Origin: M3007 sp046329435
Lineage (GTDB): Bacteria; Bacteroidota; Bacteroidia; Chitinophagales; Saprospiraceae
Reading direction: 5' to 3'
Assembly: GCA_046329435.1 (NCBI GenBank)
Contig: JAXLUR010000006.1
Location: forward strand, 372,001-436,000
DNA: 64,000 bases
Under the pieces are notes generated by a model. That model was given only the letters and a program-made list of their open reading frames with translations, ran no database searches and was not told where the DNA came from. Shown in pieces: positions 26,385 to 34,209 of this stretch (positions are counted from its first letter, which is position 1; the number at the start of each line of letters is the position of its first letter). The translations under genes and the position numbers were made by a program.

Positions 26385-27218
26385 TTATTGACGTACGAAA
26401 TGCAGTTCGAACCAGCCCTGCGCCAGCGGGGTGCCGTTTTGCGCCCTTTGCCGGGCTCTGACGACGAGTTCGGTTTCGGTCAGCGTCACGATATCAAGCA
26501 CGTTGTCCGAGTCCCAGACGCCCATAAACTGGTCGTCGGGCAGTACGATCTGGTCGCGGCCGCTGGTGCCGGCGCCTTCGAGGAAGACGAACTCGCTCAG
26601 GCCCGGGGCATAGGGTTTGGGGGCGTAGCCGGCCCAGGGATCGACCGAGGCGCCGTTGTTGCGGTTTTCATATACCAGCCCGTCGAAGGTAAAACAGAAC
26701 GCGTCGTCGTACTGCTCTGCCTGCAAGCCGCCGTCCGGCGAGGTGTACCAGGAATAATCATCGTAAGTGGGCCCTACCTTCACGGCGCCGGCGGCGTGCG
26801 AAAACGTCCAGCAACGCCCTTCGGGGCCGCAGCCGGTCAGCAGTGCGAGTTTGGAGTTGCAGTCGAGTGCCGCATCAGCGTCGATCGTGACTTTTTGCGT
26901 GGCCGAAGACGTACCGCTGCCGTCGCTTTTCGACACATACAGCGTGATGACGTATTCACCGGCCTTGGCATACTGAACGGTATCAACAGCCTTGGTGGAG
27001 GACTTGGGATTGCCGCCAGGCAAATCCCACAAACGCTGAAAATTGCCCTCCGAAAGGTCGGTGATGACTACCCTGTTGGGGTCGTTGGGCAGAAACGCAA
27101 CGCTGAACGAAGGAGCGCCGGGCGCCGGCGGCAGCTGGATGTCATCGTCGCGTTCGGGAGCGCAAGCGGCCATCAGCATACCCGTCAGGGCTATAACAGG
27201 AAGAAATTTAGTTGTCAT
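26385..27218 (-). CDS. PKD-domain surface lipoprotein (SusE-position glycan-binding candidate)
   Basis: The 277-residue protein begins MTTKFLPVIALTGMLMAAC (lipidated Cys19). A PKD-like domain follows (about 36-115; 'QRLWDLPGGNPKSSTKAVDT', 'YAKAGEYVITLYVSKSDGSG'). The C-terminal domain (about 118-277) contains 'EGRCWTFSHAAGAVKVGPTY' and ends 'GWFELHFVRQ', a jelly-roll-like pattern. It occupies the SusE/SusF position between SusD and the hydrolases, so surface glycan binding is the likely task. No catalytic motif is seen. The family name of the C-terminal domain is not known to me. Confidence 0.75.
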   Translation of the reverse strand: MTTKFLPVIALTGMLMAACAPERDDDIQLPPAPGAPSFSVAFLPNDPNRVVITDLSEGNFQRLWDLPGGNPKSSTKAVDTVQYAKAGEYVITLYVSKSDGSGTSSATQKVTIDADAALDCNSKLALLTGCGPEGRCWTFSHAAGAVKVGPTYDDYSWYTSPDGGLQAEQYDDAFCFTFDGLVYENRNNGASVDPWAGYAPKPYAPGLSEFVFLEGAGTSGRDQIVLPDDQFMGVWDSDNVLDIVTLTETELVVRARQRAQNGTPLAQGWFELHFVRQ

Positions 27219-27245
27219 GTCAGGTACAGGTTATGGTTGTTCAGA

Positions 27246-28737
27246 TCAATAGCCATTGTTCTGCGTGAGGGCGCCGTTGGTCGCCTGAATCTGGGATTCA
27301 GGAATCGGGAACAACTCGTGAATCCCGGTTACAAACCCCAGACTGCCAAGCACTTGCGGAGCGCGGCCCGTGCGAACCAGATCGAAGAAGCGATGGGCTT
27401 CTAGGCCCAGTTCGAGGCGGCGTTCGCGGTAAATGGCTTCCAGCAACGCCGGGCCGGTAGCCGTGATGTGCGGGATGGCAACCCGGTCGCGCACCTGATT
27501 GAGCGAGGTACGGGCGGCTTCTTCGTCGCCGGTGTGGTAGGCGGCTTCGGCGTGCATGAGCAGCACGTCGGCATAGCGAATCACCCGGTCGTTGGAGCCG
27601 CCGTTGGGGTTCGGGTCGCCGATTGGGCGCATCTTCGCTTTTATTGCTGAAGTATTTTTTAGGGTAATAAAGGTAGGGATAGCCTCCTGTGGCATCGATG
27701 GTGAACGTGCCGCGGTCGCCCATTTGGTCGCCTACACGGAAAACGGTCGATTTGAGCCGCGGGTCTTCGAACCCTTCCTTGAAAAACTCATCGACAAAAT
27801 CCTGGGTCGGAATATTGAAACCATAGCCGCCAAACTGCCCGCGGGCGCGCTGAAACACGTTGGTAAAACTGCCTTCGTTGGCGTTGTTTTTACCCCAGTT
27901 GCCACCCGAAGCGTTCATGTACTGAATTTCAAATACCGACTCCGAGTTGTTCTCTCCGTACAAGGGGAAAATGTCGGCATAGTCGGCAACCAGGTGGTAT
28001 TCGCCGGACTGGATAATGGCCTCGGCCGTGGCTTTGGCTTCCGCCCACTTGTTTCTCCACAGGTAGGTTTTGACCAAAAGAGCCTGTGCTGCGCCCTGCG
28101 TGATACGACCCAGGTCGGCGGCCGGGTATTCACTGCGTTTCCAGAGGTCCTGGGAAGCAAGAAGGAGGTCCTGTTCAATGAGGTTCCAGACCTCGTCGGC
28201 AGAGGCGCGCGGCATGTCGTATTCCGAGGGCGCCAGTACGTGGTCGGCCAGGGGCACCCCGCCAAACATGGTAACGAGGTTGTAAAAATTCCAGGCGCGG
28301 ATAAACCGTGCTTCGGCCAGGATACGCGCTTTCAAGCGATCGTCCATCGCGATGGGAGGCACCTTTTCGAGCACTACGTTGGCCCGGTAAATCCCTTCGT
28401 AATCGGCCGACCATTCGGATTCGAGCAATTCGGTAGTGGACGAACCGTTGAAATTTTCCAACTGGAGCAAATCGTTGACGTCATTGTCGCCCGAGCCGCC
28501 CTTGATGGCGTCGTCCGACATGATATCGCCCCAAAACCAGCGGAAATGCCCCGCCGGCGACAACTGGAACTGCAAGGTGGCATACGCAGCATTGACCGCC
28601 GCGATGGCATCCTCTTCAGTGCGGTAAAAGTTTTCTTCCGTAACGCCGACGATGGGCTTTTTCTCCAGAAAATCCTTCTGGCAGGCCGTGGAGGCAAGCA
28701 ATACAGCGACGCTGAGGATCAATCGAATATTTTTCAT
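27246..28737 (-). pseudogene. SusD/RagB-family glycan-binding lipoprotein, interrupted by one frameshift
   Basis: The lipoprotein start MKNIRLILSVAVLLASTAC and the SusD sequence ('GVTEENFYRTEEDAIAAVNA', 'AEARFIRAWNFYNLVTMFGG') run in one frame to about 27628. The C-terminal SusD part ('DRVIRYADVLLMHAEAAYHT', then 'REYRERRLELGLEAHRFFDL'-like and a normal end QNNGY) continues in another frame to 27246. Removing one base from the G run at 27625-27627 would restore a ~497-residue protein. Everything else is intact, so this is either a sequencing indel or a very recent mutation. SusD binds the glycan over the SusC barrel, which is encoded 19 bases upstream. Confidence 0.85.
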
Positions 28738-28756
28738 GGTCCTGATGGTTAAAAGT

Positions 28757-31700
28757 TTAGAAGGTCAAACTGACGCCGCCCACCACCGTGCGGGCCTGTG
28801 GATAAAAGCCGCGGTCGATACCGATTTCGAGGCTTCCGCCGACGTTGCCGATTTCCGGGTCGAGCCCCGAATATTTGGTGAAAGTGAGCAGGTTTTGCCC
28901 GGTCACATAAATTTTGAATTTTTCAAAACGTACCTTTTTCAACCAGCTTTGCGGCAAATTGTAGCCAATTTGCAGGGTTTTCAACCGAAGGTAAGAGCCA
29001 TCTTCAATAAAACGGTCCGACACGCGGGCGTTCTGGTTGGGGTCGCTCAGGCTTACGCGCGGCTCGGTATTGGAAGTGCCCGGGCCGGTCCAGCGGTTGA
29101 GTGCGCTCGACGGGCGGTTCACATAGGAAAAGTCGTAGCGGATGGTGCTGTTGTAAATATCGTTGCCCTGCGTACCCTGGAAGAAAAAGTTGAATTCCAG
29201 CCCTTTCCATTCAAAATCGCCGTTCAGGCCGTAGGCAACATCGGGCGTCGGATTGCCGATGTAAGTCTGGTCGTTGATATCGATCACGCCGTTGCCGTCG
29301 AGGTCCTTGAAACGGATGTCGCCGGGCGCCGTCTGATCGCTCTGGAAAGCGGCAGATTCGATTTCAGCCTGCGACTGGAAGATGCCGTCGGTGACGTAGC
29401 CGTAGAACGAAGCGATCGGATGCCCCACGTCGGTGCGGGCGGCATTGGAGTTGGCCGATTGTACGTAGCCCGAGAGAACGGGTTCGCCGCCCCTGCCCAG
29501 ACCAGTGACCTTGCTGCTGATAAAGCTGACGTTGCCGCCGAGGGTGTACCGCACGGCGCCGATGCGGCCGCGGTAGTTGAGGGTAAATTCAAAACCCCTG
29601 TTTTCTGCCGTCGCCACGTTTTGCACGGGCGCCGCGGTGCCTGCCACCAAGGGAATGGGGGCGGCATAGAGCATGTCGGAGGTTTTTTTGATGTAGTAAT
29701 CCGTCACGATACCCACCCGGCCGTCGAACAGTTCAAGGTCGGCGCCGAAATCGGTTTGCGTGATGGTTTCCCATTTCAGGTCGGGATTGGCGGCGCTGAG
29801 CGCAACGCTGCCGTTGGTGATGGTTTCATTGGGGCCGAAGGCGTAGTTCTGGCCATTATTGACCACCGTGGTGAAGGTGTAATCGCCGATCTGGTCGTTG
29901 CCGTTTTGACCCCAGCTGGCGCGCAATTTGAAAAAATTGATCCAGCCGACCTTCCAGAACGATTCATGACTCGCCACCCAGCCTGCCGAGAAAGAGGGGA
30001 AATACCCGAAACGGTTGTTGCGGCCGAAGCGCGACGAACCGTCGGCGCGGAATGTGGCGGACAACAGGTAGGTGCCGTCGAAGGCGTAGTTGGCCTTGCC
30101 GAACCACGACAACAACGATGAAGCGCTGGCGTACTGGTAAGCGCTTTGCGACTCGATCGGGTCGATCGTATTCGAAATGTAGGCATCATCGGGGTCGTTG
30201 GAGGGCAAATTCGTGTTGGCCCCGCCACTGACATCGTAGCGTTTATCGAGCGCCGTGGTGCCGCCGATGAGCGTGAGGTCGTGTTTTTGGGCAAATGTTT
30301 TTTGCCAGGTCAGCACGTTTTCGAGTTGCCAGTTGCGCCACATGTGGTTGGCGACGCCGACGCTGTTGACGAGGTTTTTCTCGGCCGCGGGGGCTTCGCT
30401 GAGCGAGGGAATGTTGCTCAGGTCAAATTTGGGTGCAAAACCGCGCTGTATGGCAAACGTAACATCGAGGCTATACGTGGTGCGGAAGGTAAAGCCATGC
30501 CCCAGTTTGAGGTCACCGTACACATTGCCCACAAGGCGGTTGGTGCGCCAGGTGCTGTGGGTTTGTTCGATAGCATTGACCGGATTGGCGATGTCTGTGT
30601 CGGCGTAACGCGAATAGGCGTAGGTGCCGTCGGCCTTCCGGACGGGCGTGACGGGGTCCATGTTGAGCGCCCGGATGATTGGCGAATTGAACTGGCTGTT
30701 TTCAATCAGTCCTTGCCGTTGCAGCCAGGTAAAGCCGAGGTTATTGCCCAGGGTCAGCCATTTTTTGACATCGTGCGAGCTATTGAAGCGCACGGTGGCG
30801 CGTTTGAAATTGGACTTGTTGCCGCCCACGATACCATCCTGATCAAAATAATTGCCCGAAAGGGTATAAGCCGAGCGTTCGCTGCCGCCGGTGAACGTCA
30901 GCTGGTGACTGGCGATAGGCGCATGTTCGAATATCGCTTCCTGCCAGTCGGTCCCTTCGCCCAGGGCGGCCGGATTGGCAAATTCAGGCGGAGGCGTTTT
31001 GCCGGCGGCAAGGTAAGCTTCGTTCTGGAGCGTGGCGTATTCGCGCGCGTCGAGCAGATCGACGAGGCGCCACGGGCGCTGCACGCCGTAGTATGCATCG
31101 TAACTGATTTTGCCGTCCTGATTTCGGCGACCGCCTTTGGTCGTGATCAATACCACGCCGTTGGCCCCGCGCGAGCCGTAGATCGCTGCCGAAGCGGCGT
31201 CTTTCAGCAGGTTGACCGACTCGATGTCGTTGGGGTTGAGAAAATCGAGGCCGTCCACCTGCATCCCATCCACGATGTACAGGGGATCGCTGTTGGTAAT
31301 GGTACCCACACCGCGCACCCGTACGGTGAGCGCGCTGCCCGGCGAACCCGACACCTGCGCGACCTGCACCCCAGCCATACGGCCTTGAAGGGCTTGCTCG
31401 ACCCGCAACAGGGGTTTTTCGGCAATCTCTTCCGAGCTGACACTGGCGACGCTGCCGCTGATGGTGGAACGCTTCTGGGCGCCATAGCCTGTAACGACCA
31501 CTTCATCGAGTTGCGACACGCTTTCAGCCAGTGTCACGTCGATCGAGCTGCGCCCGCCGATGGCGATTTCCTGATCAAGAAAACCGGTGTAGGAAAAGAT
31601 CAGCACTGCTTCGGCGTCGGGGGCCACCAGGCGGTAATTACCATCGATATCGGTTACTGCCCCTATGGTTGCTCCTTTTACCCGCACGGTAGCGCCGATG

Positions 31701-31804
31701 GCGGCTTCGCCCCCCGGCTGCAGGGTCACTTTCCCGCCAACGGTCACCTGTGCGCCGGCAGCAAAAGCGAAGAGCATGATGAAGAAAGTAGATAGTATTC
31801 GCAT
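28757..31804 (-). CDS. SusC/RagA-family TonB-linked outer membrane protein
   Basis: The 1015-residue protein has a signal peptide and a carboxypeptidase-regulatory-like domain ('AAIGATVRVKGATIGAVTDI', about 33-52). The plug carries the family marker 'VVTGYGAQKRSTISGSVASV' (about 102-121) and the SusC box 'AAIYGSRGANGVVLITTKGG' (about 205-224). A 22-strand type barrel ends VVGGVSLTF. It forms the glycan importer with the SusD protein encoded next. Because the neighbours are two GH16 enzymes, a beta-1,3-glucan oligosaccharide is the probable substrate. Length is typical for the family. Confidence 0.95.
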   Translation of the reverse strand: MRILSTFFIMLFAFAAGAQVTVGGKVTLQPGGEAAIGATVRVKGATIGAVTDIDGNYRLVAPDAEAVLIFSYTGFLDQEIAIGGRSSIDVTLAESVSQLDEVVVTGYGAQKRSTISGSVASVSSEEIAEKPLLRVEQALQGRMAGVQVAQVSGSPGSALTVRVRGVGTITNSDPLYIVDGMQVDGLDFLNPNDIESVNLLKDAASAAIYGSRGANGVVLITTKGGRRNQDGKISYDAYYGVQRPWRLVDLLDAREYATLQNEAYLAAGKTPPPEFANPAALGEGTDWQEAIFEHAPIASHQLTFTGGSERSAYTLSGNYFDQDGIVGGNKSNFKRATVRFNSSHDVKKWLTLGNNLGFTWLQRQGLIENSQFNSPIIRALNMDPVTPVRKADGTYAYSRYADTDIANPVNAIEQTHSTWRTNRLVGNVYGDLKLGHGFTFRTTYSLDVTFAIQRGFAPKFDLSNIPSLSEAPAAEKNLVNSVGVANHMWRNWQLENVLTWQKTFAQKHDLTLIGGTTALDKRYDVSGGANTNLPSNDPDDAYISNTIDPIESQSAYQYASASSLLSWFGKANYAFDGTYLLSATFRADGSSRFGRNNRFGYFPSFSAGWVASHESFWKVGWINFFKLRASWGQNGNDQIGDYTFTTVVNNGQNYAFGPNETITNGSVALSAANPDLKWETITQTDFGADLELFDGRVGIVTDYYIKKTSDMLYAAPIPLVAGTAAPVQNVATAENRGFEFTLNYRGRIGAVRYTLGGNVSFISSKVTGLGRGGEPVLSGYVQSANSNAARTDVGHPIASFYGYVTDGIFQSQAEIESAAFQSDQTAPGDIRFKDLDGNGVIDINDQTYIGNPTPDVAYGLNGDFEWKGLEFNFFFQGTQGNDIYNSTIRYDFSYVNRPSSALNRWTGPGTSNTEPRVSLSDPNQNARVSDRFIEDGSYLRLKTLQIGYNLPQSWLKKVRFEKFKIYVTGQNLLTFTKYSGLDPEIGNVGGSLEIGIDRGFYPQARTVVGGVSLTF

Positions 31805-31872
31805 GTTTTTGAGTTAATGGATTGATGGGGAAGGGTTTGTAAAAAATTGACAAGCCAGGCAAAAGGAATCAC

Positions 31873-31928
31873 CCCGAATCTTGATTGTCCATAAGCACTT
31901 CAGCGCCCGTGGAGCATCAAGATTCGGG
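31873..31928 (-). terminator. Hairpin between the T9SS gene and susC
   Basis: A perfect 13-bp stem (31873-31885 with 31916-31928) with a 30-base loop, 12 bases after the upstream stop on the minus strand. It is followed by only a weak T-rich stretch (CCTTTTGCC), so it may attenuate rather than stop transcription into susC. Confidence 0.55.
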
Positions 31929-31939
31929 ATGTAGCGCGT

Positions 31940-33991
31940 TTACTTCACCATCGTTCGGGTCAGGTAGCGGTCGGCCGTTCTTACCGTGACGAAATAGGCG
32001 CCCGGGGCAAGACCGGCCGTGGGCAGGCGGAAGCTGGCGCTGTGCCCTTCGACAGTCCACTGGGCCAACACCTGGCCGGTGGCATTGCTCAGGCTGACCA
32101 GTTTGTCATCGCTGGGACGGGTACCGAAATCGAGCACCGAGAACCCGGCCGTGCTGGGGTTGCCCAGCAACTGGAACAGGCCGGGGTCCTGGGTCAGGTT
32201 GCTCACGCTGTTCACGCATTCGACATTGGTAAAGCACTGACCAAAGCAGCCTGCGACAACCACATCGCCCGTAACGGCGGGCAGGAAACGATCATTGAAA
32301 CTGTTCGGGTCGCCGCAGGGCAGACCGGCAAGGTTCTCTTTGCAGCTGTAATCCGCGCAGGGGCCGTTGGCAAAAGTGTAGTGCGACTGGAAGCCGTTTT
32401 TGCGCGGCACCTTGATTTCATAAACACCGTCGCCATCGTCGTCGTGCATTTTATAATTGCCGCCAGGGATGTCGAAATTACCGCCGCCGGCCAGCCATAC
32501 GCCTTCGGGGTTGGGCGTCACCGAGCCCATGCCGAGCCGGAAAGTGATATTGACTTCCTCGCCGCAGGCATAGCAGCTGTTGAAGCAGAACTGGGGCACG
32601 TCGGTATCGGCGCTCACGAGCAACAGGCGGTTGACAAACTGGCCGGAAGGATCGCGTTTGGTGCATTCCTCCACGCCGGCAAACTGCTCCTGGGCAGCCC
32701 AGTTGTCGAGCGTGACCTTGTATTCATAGGAACCGTTGGGCACGCTGATGCTGCCTTCCCAGATACCGTCGAACTCGGGGTCGGACAAAGGGGTGGCATC
32801 GCCCGACCAGTTGTTGAACGTACCGCTGAGGTACACAGCATCGAAGTTGGCCGAGTACTGGTTCATGTCCACCTTGAAATTGACCGTCCGGACAGACGGT
32901 GCGCTGCTGCTTTTGACCACGATGTCGTCAAAATAGGACGTGACGTCGGCGCCCGTCCCCGCATCGCCAAAATCGAAAAACAGTACGACACGGGTGTACA
33001 CGCCCGAAGCGGCTTCGAAGGGCGCCTCGATGGAGGGCAGGCTGGCGTCGAAGCACAGTTCTTCCCACTCCCCTACCTTGGTGTTCGATACCTTTTGAAT
33101 CCAGTTGGCCTGCCCTGAAGTGCCGCCTTCCAGTTTGAGCGCCAGGTTGCCGATATGGTCCATGTGAACCTTGACGCACACCTGGCCGCCGTTGCTCAGG
33201 TCGATCGGGGTTGCAGGGTCGGGATTGGAAAATGCGCCGGCCCAGGTTTGTGCCACGGCCGGTTTGACGTAGTTGGAAACCTGGCTGCTGGTATTGATGC
33301 CCGTAGCGTTGGGGTTGGCAATGATCTGGTTGAACATACCGTCGAGTCCGCTGCCGAAATACTGGAAGCCGGTGCTGGTAGCCGGCGTTTCGAAGTCGAG
33401 AATCGTCGTGGTGACGGCCGCGTTGGGCAAAGCCACGATATCGTCGAAATAAGACGTGACATCGGCGCCGGTACCGGCCGTGCCGAAGTCGAAAAACAAA
33501 ACGACCCTAGTGTACACGTGGCCGGCGGCGGCCGTGTTGGGGGCTTCGACGGAGGGCAGGCTGGCGTCGAAGACCAGTTCTTCCCACTCATTTACTTTGG
33601 TGTTGGGCACCGTGATAATCCAGTTGTCGCCGCCATTGGTGGAGCCTTCGAGTTTGAGGCTGACGGAGCCGATATGGTCCATGTGGACCTTGACCGATAC
33701 TTTTCCGTTGGCCAGCAAGTCGATGGCAGTCGCCGGATTAGGGTTGGAAAAACATCCGGCCCAGGTTTCGGCTACCGCCGGTTTCAAATATTTGGTTACG
33801 GTAGCGCTGGTATTGATGCCGGAGGCGTTGGGGTTGGCGATGGTTTCGGTAAACGTACCGTCGATGCCGCTGCCGAAGTACTGAAAAACAGTACTCGAAG
33901 CTGGCGACTCGAAGTCGAGTATCGTCGTTTGCGCGGTGGCGAGCACTACGGCATTTATCAAAACCAGAAAGGAAAGGAGAACTCTTTTCAT
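31940..33991 (-). CDS. T9SS-secreted multidomain glycan-binding protein
   Basis: The 683-residue protein has a Sec signal. Two ~170-residue repeats follow (about 22-190 and 197-368), each starting TTILDFE and sharing 'VKVHMDHIG' and 'TGADVTSYFDDIV', and they look like jelly-roll carbohydrate-binding modules. A starch-binding/CBM48-like sandwich comes next ('AVYLSGTFNNWSGDATPLSD', about 392-411), then a second, Cys-rich sandwich ('VWLAGGGNFDIPGGNYKM', 'DDDGDGVYEIKVPRK'). A T9SS sorting domain closes it ('LLGNPSTAGFSVLDFG' and a final 'GAYFVTVRTADRYLTRTMVK'). No hydrolase motif is seen. It is the first gene of the glucan PUL and probably anchors polysaccharide at the surface. Confidence 0.85.
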   Translation of the reverse strand: MKRVLLSFLVLINAVVLATAQTTILDFESPASSTVFQYFGSGIDGTFTETIANPNASGINTSATVTKYLKPAVAETWAGCFSNPNPATAIDLLANGKVSVKVHMDHIGSVSLKLEGSTNGGDNWIITVPNTKVNEWEELVFDASLPSVEAPNTAAAGHVYTRVVLFFDFGTAGTGADVTSYFDDIVALPNAAVTTTILDFETPATSTGFQYFGSGLDGMFNQIIANPNATGINTSSQVSNYVKPAVAQTWAGAFSNPDPATPIDLSNGGQVCVKVHMDHIGNLALKLEGGTSGQANWIQKVSNTKVGEWEELCFDASLPSIEAPFEAASGVYTRVVLFFDFGDAGTGADVTSYFDDIVVKSSSAPSVRTVNFKVDMNQYSANFDAVYLSGTFNNWSGDATPLSDPEFDGIWEGSISVPNGSYEYKVTLDNWAAQEQFAGVEECTKRDPSGQFVNRLLLVSADTDVPQFCFNSCYACGEEVNITFRLGMGSVTPNPEGVWLAGGGNFDIPGGNYKMHDDDGDGVYEIKVPRKNGFQSHYTFANGPCADYSCKENLAGLPCGDPNSFNDRFLPAVTGDVVVAGCFGQCFTNVECVNSVSNLTQDPGLFQLLGNPSTAGFSVLDFGTRPSDDKLVSLSNATGQVLAQWTVEGHSASFRLPTAGLAPGAYFVTVRTADRYLTRTMVK

Positions 33992-34209
33992 GCGTCAGTT
34001 GATTTGAATGGTAAAATTTAATTTGTATTTCGGCCGACGAATCTCCACAAAGGTGACAGCAAAGGGCTACCAAAAAGGAATTTTGTTCTACGTCTCGGCT
34101 ACGTCAAACCATTTTCGGCATTACAGCAACACTACGTCAAACAACATAAAAAGCAAACACGAATACCCTACCTTTAGCCCGGTTATTGCAAGAACTGATT
34201 GCTCAAGGC

